Of a DNA stretch of 64,000 nt, positions 13,666 to 26,820 are shown one piece after another. Position 1 is the first letter of the stretch; each line of letters starts with the position of its first letter. The translations under genes were made by a program, and so were the position numbers. Origin of the DNA: Lunularia cruciata (lineage: Eukaryota > Streptophyta > Marchantiopsida > Lunulariales > Lunulariaceae); contig OX419755.1 of NCBI GenBank assembly GCA_948567375.1, positions 64,050,944-64,114,943 on the forward strand, written 5' to 3'. The notes below the pieces were generated by a model, which was not told the origin of the DNA, made no database searches, and saw only the letters and a list, made by a program, of their open reading frames with translations.

Positions 13666-16600
13666 ATGGTAGGGGCGGTAACTACTCCTGTTCTAGCACT
13701 GCTCGGCTGTGGGATTTTCGCGAGGGATGCGTACCTTCCTATTCTCAATAGCCTTCAGTCCTCTCTATCGGTTGGAGTCGTTTGGAGTAGATCTGAGGTG
13801 CGTTGGAAGCTTCTTTACACCGGAAAATCCCGCCATTTCAGTTTCTTGGTGATCAGCATCAATTGAAAAGAATGTCCACAGTTCAGGAGTTTTGCAAGAC
13901 TTGCCCATGAACGAAAGCTGCTCTGCAGATTGGATGACAACGAAATGGATCTTCACATTTCTTCCGCTCATCGACCTCTCAAGTGATCCAAGGACTAAGT
14001 CAGATATTTTCCCTGTTTAGAGATTCGCTGCCGAAAATTTTGTTTCGTCAAAAACGAGGATAGAGCTTCTTTGAATAAGATGAAATTCAATGTCTCCTTC
14101 AGTGACGGTTAAGTGTGGTGGTATTAATTCTAATCCACATTCAGCAGAGTCTTGGTACTTTAGATCTACGCAATCTACATGCAGAAAGCTCTTTCTCTTG
14201 TTATTAAAAACTCGTGTGGTTGTTGATGTTGACTGGAATTTGCTTGCTAAGAACTGCAGTTTCAGCAGCAGTTGTTTACATTTTTCACTTTCCTCCTTAT
14301 TCTAGCCTTCCTTTAGTCAACAGACTACTTGTGTTGTCAGTATGTAATATCTCGTCACACTCAAACACACAAGCACCTAAGTGCACAGATCGTAGCATCA
14401 GTTCTTAGACAGCAGTTACTTTACTTGCAAGCGGTGCTCATATGGTAGGGCTGAAACAAGTTCGCATTTGCATCATTTCCATCTTCTAAAATTGAGATGG
14501 GGCTGTATGTGATGGATCTTTGGGATCAGTCACTCTAAAATTTTATCCTTGAATGATGTGCAGGCTTCTGCCAAAAACTTGCTCACAAAAGTTGGAGAAT
14601 TTTCACCAGAAGCTGAGGCTGAATGGGGAGAAAATGGCTTGGAGCGTATATTCTCATCTCCTCGAATTCATTGCTGTGCGGTTGTGCTGCCAATCCTTGT
14701 TCAGGTGTTTACTTGCTCACTATATGTGAGTTGCACCAGAATTAGTACTCTACTAAGAAGTATTTTGGAGTTCTTTGCGATAGACAGGCAATTCTTTATC
14801 TGAGTTGCTTTACCATCAGAGCTATGGGTGGTAACTATAGCGCATACGTTTGGTTGAGATTGAGGAGTTCCACCAAATTGTTCTAGGAACTGGGAAAACT
14901 TCAGTGTACATCTGGCAGCACCATTGAAGAACTTCTCAGAGAACTTTCAAACTGTAATCACCCTCGCATCCCCATGTGCAGTAATGAGAAATTTGGACCA
15001 CTGCAAGTCTTAGTGAGGAGAAAGAATTTCACTTTGAGATGATCACTGATGAAGCAAGCTGTTCTTTTGTTTTGCTAGCCTGGGATCGTTTTCAGGGCCC
15101 TCCGCGCTGGAAAGCACGTACTTCAAGGTGCTAATGACTTCATGGCCTTAGTTTTCTACAGCCATGATCTAGTTTCCTTTCTACTCTCATGTAAACCTGT
15201 GGTCTATGATGCTTGTTTAGATTGTGTCATTCATGTTTGAATTGGATTTCCTCCTTTTCTCTTTTCCACACTTCGGGATCTCTGATGCTTAATCCTTTAC
15301 CTGATCTGTGCAGAAAAACCCATAGCTGGAAGTACGTGATCTTGAGCTCTGACATAGAGCTGGAGAATGACAAGCTCATTCTTCACCAGCTTAGGGATAT
15401 GTAATGACGCTTATCCAATGGTGAAATTTTGGATGTGTCAAGCGTGTGATTCTTCTGTTTTATCTGAGGAAGAACGTCTCCTTATAGTTTTAATCATGAC
15501 ATCTGAAATGAGACCAGACTTTGATAGATCCCTACTAATCTGGTAGCAAAAAAAAGATCCTTCACTTGTCAACTGCAAGCATCTAAGTGGTCAAAAGTTG
15601 TACCATCATTTCCAAACGCTCTAATTGAATTCATTCGATATTTGTATCTCCCTTGTGCAGCATTTAGTGAGGGAATGGAATCTCTGCGAACTATAACCTC
15701 TCATTTTAGGGAATCCAACGCACTGGCTCCTATCTGGGCTGTGGCTGAAAATTTCCGATTCGAGCCTGCATTTTTCAAGGTGATGTTCTACTCTTACCTC
15801 TGCACCCATGGGATTGTAGACCTACAATAGCAGAAAATAAGTCAGCATAGAAATTGACGGAAAGAAAGAAACTACAAATGGATAATCTCTGAGTTAAATC
15901 TCCCGCCGTTAAAAGTTCTACCTAGGTCAGACGAATGCTCTCCCTTACTAAACACAGTTGCCCGATCATTGAAACAGGCTCAGGAGATGATCAAGGGTCT
16001 AGGAACTATGGTAGTTGTGCAGGTGAACATAGAAGTACCAATGAATCCAAAGAGTAAATACTTCCTAAGCGAATGGAGACGGGATCCTGCTCTAAAGGTG
16101 ATTCTCAAAACATCCTTCTATTCACTATTTCATCGACATAAGGCATATTAAGAACTCCGTGAGTAGAGACAGTTTTACACATGTGGCGAACCTCTCATGC
16201 AGAACTCTCCGAATGCTAGATGAAATTCAAAGGCAAATGTTAGTCATCTGATGACTCTACTATTCATTTTACCCTCTGTAATTTCTCACGGAGGTTCAAA
16301 CTCAATATGACCTGCTAATAATAAGCTGACTAGATCTCAAGAAATGTCATTGGATGCACCGTCAAGCTTAAGATCAGGTGTACTACATATACTTACGTTG
16401 CAATTTTTCGTTTAAGGGCGCTTTCATTACCGACTGTGGAGTACACTTCGTTGCCGGCCTAAGAACTATGGTATGTAACGCCTTATTTCCTTTAAAAAGA
16501 AGAAATAATAGGACCTTTACTCTCTATTCACCCTCAACTCGTCAAGCATATGTGTAGAGTGTTCATTGACTGTACACCGCTTTAGAGATTTTGTTATAGT

Positions 16601-18069
16601 AGTACTCGGATACGAACTTATAAGCTTAGCCTCTCAGATTTAGGGAAATAGACAGATTGGGAAAGACTGGTGTGTTTCTGTTCATACTCGTCCAAGTGAT
16701 GATCTGTGGTGAATCATGCCTGCTTTGTCAAGAGACTTCACATATATTGAGAAAGATCTGCAATATATCTAATAATATGTATCATACTGCTAAACATCCA
16801 TTTCGTGCTTTACGAGATTGAATTTGGAAATGTGATGCGTGTAGATTGGAGAATGTGAAATCGTGTCGGTCTCAGCGATTGCCAGTCATAGAAATGCCAA
16901 TGTGCCACCCCCGGATACTTTGACGGCCATCTTGTGAGTATAGGTTTGGAGTTGTGAATGTCTGTTTTATGTTTATCTTCAACTTGGTGGTGTCATTTGA
17001 AACTGTCGGAGATGACGATTATTTCTCCAGCAGCATGTACCTTTTCTAATCAAGGTATGTAATGCCCAATTTGTAGGAAGTTTCAAAATGGGTGCTCAGG
17101 CGTCATGGTCATAACTTATTCTTCTCCCAACAACAAGGTGAATTTCGTTGATCACTAAGCGGATGTGTCTTACTGGCATTCTTGATGTAACAAATTGGGG
17201 ACCTCGTATGCAGTCTGTTTACAGTAATAGTTGGGGGTTCGTGGATGTATCCAGGCTAGTTGGCGAGTGGTGTGCTCAGGAGGCTCTGTTGAAGTGGAGA
17301 GAGGATTCCGTGACTCACAATTCGGTTACACTGTAAGTAAATCTTTCACTGTTTTCTAACGGAAACAAGACGTTTTCATGTAAAAGAAAGACATGTTAGG
17401 TTGATGTAGGATTTTCTCACGTTGTGAACCTGAAGCTTTCTGACAATATCAAATCTTGGAACTGGAATACTCGAAAACATCAAGTACAAGTAAATTTCCT
17501 TTAATTGTAAATCAGAGCAACTCTTATTTGGTGGACTGGACTCGTGAAGTTTTCTTGTCGTACAATGGTGTTGTTTTGTCAATACAGATAAACTATGCGC
17601 CTCTTGAGGGCAAAACCGAATCAGAATTTCTCCCTTTGATGGGTTTGGACGAAGAGTTACGTGCGTTCGCAAATGATATACAAAAAAGACACCTACAGGT
17701 AAAAGTATGTTGATGAAATGAAATGATTTAGCGTAGGGCCTTCGAAGAATAATCTTGAGGTGAATACGTACGTATACATCAATATGTGATCATTTTGGGC
17801 AAGGTTGAGCGATATTTGTTCGGTTCAGCGCATGCATATACCTTTTCTCATTGCTGTTGGCTAGAGATGTGTCCTGTGAAAGTACTTACTTATTAACTAA
17901 ATTATTGAAATACCGAATTCAGGTGGATCATGTGGCAGATTGGAGAAGTTCACCAGCCCAAGCTTTGCAAGACTTAGCTATTGTTGAAACCTCTCTTGCA
18001 TCAGGTTCAAGCAAAGATGCTCCAATCTTGATGGAAATACCACGAATATGTGAGGCAATGTGGTCATAG
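13666..18069 (+). CDS. Gfo/Idh/MocA-family NAD(P)-dependent oxidoreductase, 11 exons
   Basis: This is a two-domain dehydrogenase of the Gfo/Idh/MocA superfamily, which acts on sugars, polyols or related carbonyls. The substrate cannot be told. Exons: 13,666-13,797; 14,564-14,704; 15,079-15,127; 15,314-15,331; 15,661-15,779; 15,978-16,097; 16,417-16,470; 16,845-16,933; 17,077-17,137; 17,516-17,698; 17,923-18,069 (TAG). All are GT-AG with matching phases, giving 1,113 nt, or 370 aa, typical of the family. Exon 1 holds the Rossmann dinucleotide loop LLGCGIFARDAYLP. Exons 3-5 build PGIVFRALRAGKHVLQ followed by EKPIAGT, the conserved EKP motif with its lysine. Exon 7 has GAFITDCGVHF, matching the family D-x3-H region. 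The C-terminal domain ends with the usual helix (ALQDLAIVETSLASG). The EKP motif sits in an 18-nt microexon. The overall pattern resembles the yeast YMR315W type. It is probably cytosolic, as I see no signal peptide. Confidence 0.9.
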
Positions 18070-19406
18070 GGATGTGACGCCAAAAGACAATATCTTCATC
18101 AGTTTCCTGTAGAAACTGGCGGGTCACTTGGATACCTGTTCCTGTGATGCACATTTGCAAGATCTTAGCTACCATTGGTGGAAGGTAGTATATTCAGAGG
18201 CCAACTATACGGGTAAATCTGACCCCGTCAACGACAAGTGCATAACCACTTGGTCATTGCCTTTTTTGTCACCTCACAATCTGGGCTCCCCCACGTTAAA
18301 TTGAAGGCTACTGATGCTCTCAACTTGAAAAATTTGATCCAACAAGACGGTCTGGAGACTTCCTTGTGAAGTCATCGACAGAAATGGCTAGATTTGAAGA
18401 TCATGTATCACGGCTAGCATGAAACCTCTACACTACATGCGAAGACCGGTACAGTTATAGACTGGGAATCATTTCTTACTTGTGTTGATGGAATGTCACT
18501 TCTTACTTGTCGGACAGTACCTCTTCATCATTTTCAAATCAATAAACTCATGTTTTCTTTGATACAGCACGATCACAACAGCAGTCAACACACGTCTCAC
18601 AATCTAGGCTTGTATCTTGGTATTGGAATTTGGCATCAGTGCTAACTATGTTACCAATCAGAATCACTCGTTACAGATGAACTATTATCATATGGGTACA
18701 CGAAACAAAATGCTTTTCTATACAGTTAGGCTCATTCATTCCGAAGAGCAGACCACAGAATATTCCTGGAATCTGTATAGACTGAACTCAATGTCTTGTC
18801 ATTCTTGTCCTCAACCACAGATGAAATCAACTCTATTTCCAGGACAAAAGGAGTTGAGTGTGTCCATTGAAAACATTCTGTGTATCCCATCAGCTCCGTG
18901 ATGCGTTGAACGTTTATTCCGTTTATGAGTATTTTATTTCATAAGAGACGTTGTTGAAATTCTGCACTCAGATATAAATAACCTGATTGCAGACCAAAGT
19001 CCATTCTCTCTCATCTGGGACACACAACTTCCTATTCAATTTCTCTACTTCTTCTCAACACAAAGCAGTGCAGAAACTGGAGAGCGTACTTGTGATCCTC
19101 GTAGTGGTTTCCATCGACTGTAAGGTGGAGGTCTTAGTTTCTCACAAATTCAGTTATAAGTTCTTATAAAAGGTTCGAAAACTGTCACACAGAGCGATGG
19201 CTGCAGTGAGATACACCATCTCGCCAGAATCAGACGTCACAGTCAAATTGCGCATGATCTCGAGTAGAACTACGGTTACCCCTAAGTTAGAGTTGGAGTA
19301 TTTAGTTCTACTGAACTTCAACGAAGGATTGGACTGTATCCCTCGATAATGTACCTGTATACTCTATCAAATAGACTTGTTATAGAGGGAGTATACTATG
19401 AGAGTA

Positions 19407-19445
19407 CATACGTATACCGATAATAGAATTATCGGTATACGTATG
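19407..19445. repeat. Perfect 18-bp inverted repeat with 3-nt loop
   Basis: The arm CATACGTATACCGATAAT is followed by AGA and its exact reverse complement. Just upstream, around 19,360-19,396, a second imperfect palindrome is built on GTATACTC. Together they look like a small foldback or MITE-like element. Confidence 0.9.
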
Positions 19446-20172
19446 GGGGTGTAAGGGGGTGAAGTGCTCGACCTCAGAGCTTTCTATGAATATTAATGTT
19501 ACCTGTGTATTATTTTTCGATATGTACAATTGAGACGAAAATCTTTAAAAGTAGTTTTTCTAATGGTGTGAGATCGATTTACTTCAAGGCAGTCTTTGTT
19601 GTTTAAGTGAGGGTATAGATATAATATAATTAATGATCATATGTTGACCATTATATGTATTATTTTTAATTGTACTACATAAATATAAAAAAAAATTCGG
19701 AAGTGGTGAATTATATATCTCTGATAGATGTAACGTAGAGAAGAATCGCTCATCAGTAATTATCTATCCAAATGACCTCCACTCTCTATGGAGGACTACA
19801 TATAATAATCATCGAGCCAACCGGGAGATATATAACCATAATTGTGGTTATTTTTATCATCGAATTTTGGACCTGAATGCTATTTTTATTTTATTTTCTT
19901 GATTTAAATTTAACTGTGAATATGACTCTTATATTTCCTTCTTGAAGAGTTTGGTCTTAATATGCAATGTAATCTGCCATTCATTGAAGCAGTTAAGATG
20001 TGTGAACGAACGCTCGAGTAGACTATCTAAACAAAAACCAAAGTTAATATTCGAGAACGTTCAAATTTTGATTTTCCTTTTTGTGACTTTAGTTCATTAA
20101 ATTGATGTTAACGTTCAAAACGAGAGATGTCCAAAAATGCGAAATACCTCCAAGAAAAAGGGACAAGACTCT

Positions 20173-20410
20173 TAACTCTGGTCAGGTGGCAACCAAACTA
20201 AAGCAAACTGGTGGTGCGGTCAGCCCTACTGAGTACAATGCTCGGCAAAGGAAAGACCGCTTGTTTAACTTGTAGCTTGCTGTCAACAACTTGTAGCTTG
20301 CTCATGTCTAACTCTGGTCAGGTTAGGTGGCAACCAAAATTAACCGGTGGTGCGGTCCAGCTCTAAGTACAATACTCGTCAAAGGAAAGACGGCTTGTTT
20401 AACTTATTAA
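20173..20410. repeat. Two-copy direct repeat, period 136 bp
   Basis: Each unit starts TAACTCTGGTCAGG. Each then runs through GTGGCAACCAAA, GGTGGTGCGGTC and AAGGAAAGAC to CTTGTTTAACTT. The second copy starts at 20,309. The two differ by scattered substitutions and small gaps. Confidence 0.85.
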
Positions 20411-21012
20411 ACAAACAACTTAGGAAACCTCATGTCGATTAATTGTTTTATGGAAAATGAACATGATTCATTTAGTATAAGTTCGTGCTTTGATCAGTAC
20501 ATATGCACATCCTTAAGCGTCTCCACTTCTAAATTCCCGCAGCATGCCAGGACCTGCTCTATGGTGACAGATACTACTACTGCTACTAAGCATCTATAGA
20601 AACAGATTACACTATAATTAAAGTGGTGCATCATTCATCAACTTCTCTTCGCCTCATAAGTCATAGCATCTCATCTCAAGTATTTCTCAATTTGAATCGT
20701 TCCATTACCCGAGACATTCTTAGCCTCGGCTCTCTACAGAATTGCAGAATTCTCTATCACATTGGCCATGTGTGGACTGCCTCCAAGTGTTCGTTGTGTA
20801 CATAATGGATAATGAATAATAATACTAATAACAGTGGAGACAAGGAATAAAATTTTCCAACACAAAGAAAACGTTGTTTGCATACTCTGGAAATAGTGAA
20901 TAACGTGGTGGGAGGCCGTACCTGTTGAGACATGCAAAGTCTTAAATTTACCTTTCCTTGTCAACGGTATTCGTAGATGTCAAGCAAGTAAAAACACGTA
21001 GGAGATATATGG

Positions 21013-21043
<31 letters not shown>

Positions 21044-21045
21044 GC
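21013..21045. repeat. (CTAT)n microsatellite
   Basis: About eight perfect CTAT units in a non-genic interval. Confidence 0.95.
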
Positions 21046-23539
21046 CATAGTAAGAAGACAAAATGGACGACTGACTGCGTGTCACCTTTTGGCACAAGAA
21101 ATTTCTTCGTCAACAAGAGATGTTGCTGTAGCCTCAAGTTTGAGCGCCCACGAATAAAATAGTGGGTTAGTGATTCTTCTTCTTACTTGTCAAGTGGAAA
21201 ACTGCAAGCACATGGTACATTAAGAGTCAGACCACTACTGTTACTACTGAAACGTGAATTGCTTAGTAGCACCAAACCATAGCCAAGCAATTTTTTGTGC
21301 TCTGTAGCAGCACACGTTGTTGGTGCAATTATGTTTGTATTTAAATTCAGCCCTAGTGCATAACGAATTAGCAGATTTTATACACTGAAGATGATGATGT
21401 TGTTGAACTTGATATAAGTTGTTAATTTCTGTCTAACTTGCACTTGAATGAGTCCAAGAGAGAAGGCGACCACAACACATAGAACACGAGACGGTCAGTC
21501 CAAGACACTTGTATGAGTCCAAGACAGTGCATGATTAATTAATCATTCAACCGTATGGGATTGCCTTTGAAACTGTTTTGGACCAGTTTCCATAGCATCC
21601 AGAAAGACTTAGTACAATTTAGAAAGCGATTTTTGGGTGGTTTGTCAATAGAAGAGCAATGACATTTGTGTTGCTGTTAGTAGTGTCCAAAGCCCAAAAA
21701 GTTGGATAAGATTGCCGTAGAAAAGCAACGGGGGAATCCAGTCTTTTTCTACTGACTCACCACCGTAGACGAATTTATGAAGAATCGTGTTATACCCTCG
21801 CTTGGAAATTAGGAAAACATCATGCACTAAAGGAAACAATCATCAACGCAACCTTTAAAGAAAAGATAAGAAAAGGACAGAAAAATGTGAACTTTTTATT
21901 CATTCGTATTATGTAAAAACTTTCAGCATAATAAAAAAAAATCTGCCAACAAATACAAGATAGTTTTAACACTATCACTATTATAAAATTGTGCTGATTC
22001 AATAATTTGTTGATGAATTCGTTCGTCAAATCTTGCGAGACTAAGTGACGATTAGATGGATACTAATACCCCTCGTTAGAATTGTGTCATTATAAAATGC
22101 CTGTTTCTGCATTTACTTTTATCCTCCTGTTCAGTAGAATCTTGAAAATTCGTGATAAGTGATGATTAGAAAATGTCACGTGCCCCTCGGTAACAGGAAT
22201 GAATGAACGAATGCAGTACACACACCTCCAGTGGAATAAATCAGAGGATGGTCATGACGGCCATACAGTGGGGTATAATGACTCGGTGCATCAATGTGTT
22301 CAAGTCTGAGGGGGTTGAGGGGTTGTAAGAAACGAAGTTTTGATAATAACACTCATAATGACTCTTTTATACGAACGACTTGTCCTCCCAATCGATGCAT
22401 GACCCCATGAACTACATCTCCTTCAATCTTTGTCTCAAGATTTGAACCCATTTTTCGGTTCAGACTTCATCGTGTGTTTATTATCCCCCTTGTGATGATA
22501 AAGAGACACTGAACTTAATGACTTGTTTCCCCCCATATCTATCACATGGCAAAACGAAAAGAAGACGACGAGGATGAAAAGGTGCAGGTACAGCAGTGCT
22601 ATTCAGCAAACTGGTGCGACAGAAAGTTTCAAAATAAGAAAGCAAATTCTCCTGACGAGGTGAGAGCACGAGAGATCGACTCAAGTGGACATGAGAAGTC
22701 AATGGGTAGATGCAATTGTGAAATGTGGCAGAAGAAGATGTATTGATGTTCACAAACATTAATGGAAGGAAGAACGAAAGAGGGGAATTAATTGAATTCC
22801 ATTATCTCACAGAGTCAAAGAACACAGTATGCAGAAATAGTATGCCGGACTGATTGGAAGGGAGGGACCCATGGAGGATTCTTAGAACATTCTTAGATCT
22901 TAACTGAGGGCCGTAATACGAGTTTTCCGATCACTACATATCCGCACATGTTTGTATCACCGTAGCCTGCCTGTCTCTCCCTCGAGGCGAGTACTAGAGA
23001 CGGTGGTTAGTAGCTATGTTGAAGGAAGGAAAGGAAGCTTGGTTGCATTGAGATCTAAAACTAGCAGTTATGGTTGTGGAAATTGGATAAGCAATCCCAG
23101 CTGAACATGCTGGTGACTACGGTAGTTTTAGAAATAACTTCTTCTTCTGTGTGTTGTGTCGTCGTGGAGTTGGATTGGCCAGGCCAACAATCAATCCTCG
23201 TCGTTCCCGCCTCATTGTCTTTTCTCTTACACGCCCAACATCATATTCTTCAAACGATCTTAGGTGTGAGCTTGTCATTTTGCAAGTGGAGAAAGTTTTC
23301 TGTCGAAGAGAACTCTTGCTTCAAGTGAGCGCTCCTGTTATTGGAACTCCATCTAGTGGAAGAAATTGAGAGAAATAGAGATGTGTTGGACCGCAATTTC
23401 TATCATCGAGGGGGAAAATCTTGCGAGCTGGTGCACAATTGCTGATGGTCTGTGACAGACTAGATCTCCTGCCTTGAAGAAGAATTTCTCAGTTGGAGTT
23501 ACAGATTGTCGACTAAAGAACAGAGGAAGATCACATTAG

Positions 23540-24479
23540 ATGGCGAGGTAAGTGCTTGTCTTTCACCGATTGGTACTGAATTAGTAGGCATTGAACTGTC
23601 GCTGAAATCTTGAGGAGAGCGAGGATGGGGAGAACAGGGAAGCGAGGATGGATGAAGATTTATGAGATTTATGGTATGCAAGAAACAGGGTCCATAGCAG
23701 GGCTGGTATGTCAGGCAGTGGCGACAACCCTGGGGGTAGTGATATTGTATCTTTATTTTTCCAACTGTACAAAGGCTTTGGCATCAACCATAAGATTTGT
23801 ACCTCCCCAAGCGTGGGGTTTCATTCTCGGATTTGTGACGGGCTTGATGGCCCTGATGGCGGTCTGCTTTCTCGTCACAGCCGCCAATATTCTCTACACC
23901 CACGTGATCTTGCGGCATAAAATTGCTCGGCGGATGATAGGGATGGTGGAGGACTGGTCAAAGGTTGATATAGTCCTGGATGTGGGTTGTGGGCGTGGTT
24001 TGTTGCTGAATACTGTGGCATTGAGGTTAAAGAAGGAAGGAGGTGGTGGGCGAGTGGTGGGTGTGGATCTCTGGTTGAATGCCAAAAGCAGTGGTAAATC
24101 CATGACGTCTACTTTGAATACAAGCAAGTTAGAGCAGACTCAGGAATATGTAACTTGCAAAAGTGGAGATGCACGGAACCTTCCATTTTCAGATCGGTAT
24201 TTTGATGCTGTGGTGTCTGCTTTGTGTCTGAACAACCTGGGAGAAGAACACGGTCGCTCAACCCCGAGAGCTGCAAAGGAGAGATTCAAAGGTCTGCATG
24301 AGATGATAAGGGTATTGAAGCCAGGAGGTCAAGGCGTTATCTGGGATTTGTTTCATGCCCCTGAGTACGCACAGAAGCTCCAAGAACTAGGGATGGAGTC
24401 TGTGACATTATCTGAGGCCATTCCTGCATTCATGGTCCCCAGCCACATCGTTGGTTTCAAGAAGCCCAAGAGCCGCTGA
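23540..24479 (+). CDS. Membrane-anchored class I SAM-dependent methyltransferase
   Basis: A methyltransferase of the Methyltransf_11 / UbiE-like type; the substrate is unknown. The N-terminal third has two hydrophobic segments, one around AGLVCQAVATTLGVVILYLY and one around FILGFVTGLMALMAVCFLV, so it is probably membrane bound with the catalytic domain on one face. SAM-binding motif I is IVLDVGCGRGLLLNTVA, followed by VVGVDLW. Motif II/III is GDARNLPFSDRYFDAVVSAL, and the post-motif is MIRVLKPGGQGVIWD. The frame from 23,615 to 24,479 is uninterrupted. An 8-nt first exon ATGGCGAG at 23,540-23,547, joined across a 67-bp GT-AG intron to 23,615, gives a 290-aa protein. If that intron is not real, translation would start at the in-frame ATG encoding MGRTGKRG at about 23,625. 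Its near lack of introns contrasts with the two other genes here. Confidence 0.8.
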
Positions 24480-24499
24480 TTGAGCACGTAGTGCAGGAA

Positions 24500-26820
24500 G
24501 TTTCATCCATTTTAACTGGGTGTCAGTCTTTGCAGACATACTTTCGTTTGTTGTGCTTGAGGAAGTGGCCAATGAGCTTGGGACTCAAATTCTCTCACCC
24601 CAGCTGGGTTTTGGCATATTTCGGAGTCTCGCTGACCGTGATAAGTTCAAAAGACAGTTGGTGGTTGGCTGGCTAGCTTGTGTTGGCAGATTGGACCAGT
24701 TTGACAAAATCAGCATGCACCAGCTCCATATGAAGTTATACAAGTGGCGGCAGAATCAATTCTTCAAGACAAACTTGAAATTCTGCTTGCCTCCAAACAG
24801 TGCAAAGATGGAAAAGGTACTATGCAAAGTTTGCAGCTATTCAGCTCCTCTGCCACACCCAAGTTCCGGAGGAACCGGAAGGTGTTTCTGATAAGTTTCC
24901 CACGCATCCAGATTTTGAGGAGAGTCATGATTGATAAGACTGTAATGAGTCTCACGACCTTCACAATATGGTGATAGATATACTGCTAGTACTAGCTCAG
25001 ACGTGTCCTTGGCCCTGGTTGCGCTGAACTCCAGTCACATCGTTTCGGGAATGTCCGAGTTACTGATATGTGTTTCTCCTCGATTTTGTAGGTGGACCAG
25101 CTGTATAACACTCCCCTTGTAACTGAAGCTCTGAACTCCAATCCTTCTCTGGGCGAGGACAATATAGCATTGTGGCTATGTCGAACCTCCATTTTGGCAG
25201 CAAGCAGGTTGTTGTGGCGTAGTAGTACATAGCGTTATTGATTCTGGTCCAGAAGTTGAAGAATTCATTCAGCCATGGAGATCAGCATACTCTGCAGTAG
25301 GGATATCCGATACAAAGCTACCTACACGTACTACCAAGAAAGAATTGAAGGGTTTTGAGCAAATATGAGGAAGATAGAGAATATGAATAGGTTGAAGTAT
25401 GTTGGGTTCAACGATAGAACAGGGTCTTCCGCGTAAAAGGGAAGATATAACCTTGAGGTTTGTCTTTACGGGTAATTTGTGGACTAGTTCGACGTCATCA
25501 GAGACGAGGTTGGACTGTTGGTATTAACCCTTAACCCCTCAATGTAGAGGTGTACCTTCAGTCTGTATATAATGCTGTTCTTCTGACAACTTGAGAAGTT
25601 AATGAGATCTCCAGCACTGCTACTCGAGATCTTGTGTTCCATCATCACCGTGTCTCTCTGCAAGTCCTTTCTATCTCAAGGTGAAACCTCATAGAGCTGC
25701 AACTCTCAATGGTCAGCCTCGGATATAATGGTTTTTCCGACCTCCTACTTGTAGAGGTTAATGGCCCTGCTACTGGCTTGTTTAATTGTCCTCGCTATGG
25801 TCTAAGATCAATCTTGTACTTCAACAAAACTCGAAGAATTGCCAAACAATACAAGCCTCCCAAGCTATTTTTGTCTGATTTTGAAAATATCTTTCCAGAC
25901 TATCGGCTTATCACTCTCAAGATACATCTGGTTAGTAAGCTCTGCCGAAAGAAGAGCCGAGACCCTTTCAGTTTTTGCACACGACATGTCCACTCGCCCC
26001 AAATTCAGCAATTATCGTCTGAGATACTGTCCAACAGGACTTAGAACTGAGGTAATCGAGCGCTGCCTATGACTAGCATTGCATTGTTTGCTTAAAGGTT
26101 CACACACTTCGAAAGTTGACCGAGTGCTGAGCATCATCTTCTCGTCTTTTGTGACGACTTCAACAGGATTGTAGGGTATCTTGCGTTAGAAAGTGACAGG
26201 AGAGAGTGGGTTGTGTCCAGTGTTACTACTGCTGTGCAATGGCAGTTCTCTAAACTGCACAGTTCATATTCTAGCTAACTGAATGTAGAACTTGAACAGA
26301 AGATCGTAATTCGAAAGAACTCAAGATGCCATTTCTCCTCTGCTTCTTGGTACCTGGTGTTAGCAGGGGATTCCCAAGGGCCCTGTTCCCTTTAGTCTTC
26401 CTCTACACGTCTTGGTCCTGCTTCTCTAACATGTATCACATTCGGTACATTACGAACTCCTCTCAGCTCTTACCTCACCAACTTGTCGCTTTCCAAAAAC
26501 AAGTACTCTGCTGCATCCATCCTTGTCGAACTTCTTCCCCAGTATGCTGTCCAAACGATGATTTGGCTGCCAAGATCACGGTTTCGCAGATTCTCAAGGC
26601 AAACTACCCTTCAACTTCTGGTCTCTCCAAGTTATGGATTACAATCTCACACCCTGAGACCGCTATCCGGGACCTCACCTAGCTCCTGTTGTCTCCAAGT
26701 TATGGGCTGTAATCCACAACTGAAACTCCTTCCGAGAACTCCCCTGCAACGAAGAAGAAAAAACAAGGATGGAACTCATAAGGAAGTACGATACTATTCA
26801 GTTTGTGCATGGAAGTAAAC
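24500..26820 (+). pseudogene. Exon-like pieces of an unidentified, possibly broken gene
   Basis: I do not recognise this protein. Several stretches have coding character and splice-like edges. About 24,520-24,740 encodes LADRDKFKRQLVVGWLACVG and LDQFDKISMHQLHMKLY. About 24,741-24,930 continues in a shifted frame as VAAESILQDKLEILLASKQC. Then 25,092-25,206, preceded by TTTTGTAG, encodes VDQLYNTPLVTEALNSNPSL. About 25,900-26,050 encodes SAERRAETLSVFAHDMSTRP, and 26,480-26,575 encodes KYSAASILVELLPQYAVQTM. The helical, Leu-rich pieces suggest a large alpha-solenoid protein. The frame jump near 24,741 has no room for an intron, so the locus may be a pseudogene, or that piece may lie between two true exons I misplaced. 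Confidence 0.4.

Larger units (their letters stand above)
18070..23539. other. Gene-poor interval
   Basis: No supported gene. A plus-strand open frame at 18,617-18,901 (94 codons) may be downstream transcribed sequence of the oxidoreductase but has no family signature. The interval contains a long perfect hairpin, a 136-bp direct repeat and a tetranucleotide microsatellite, listed separately. Everything else is AT-rich DNA in which I see nothing. Confidence 0.5.

Noticed and set aside
23894-24127. Minus-strand open frame opposite the SAM methyltransferase
   Set aside because: Antisense shadow of the glycine-rich SAM-binding region.
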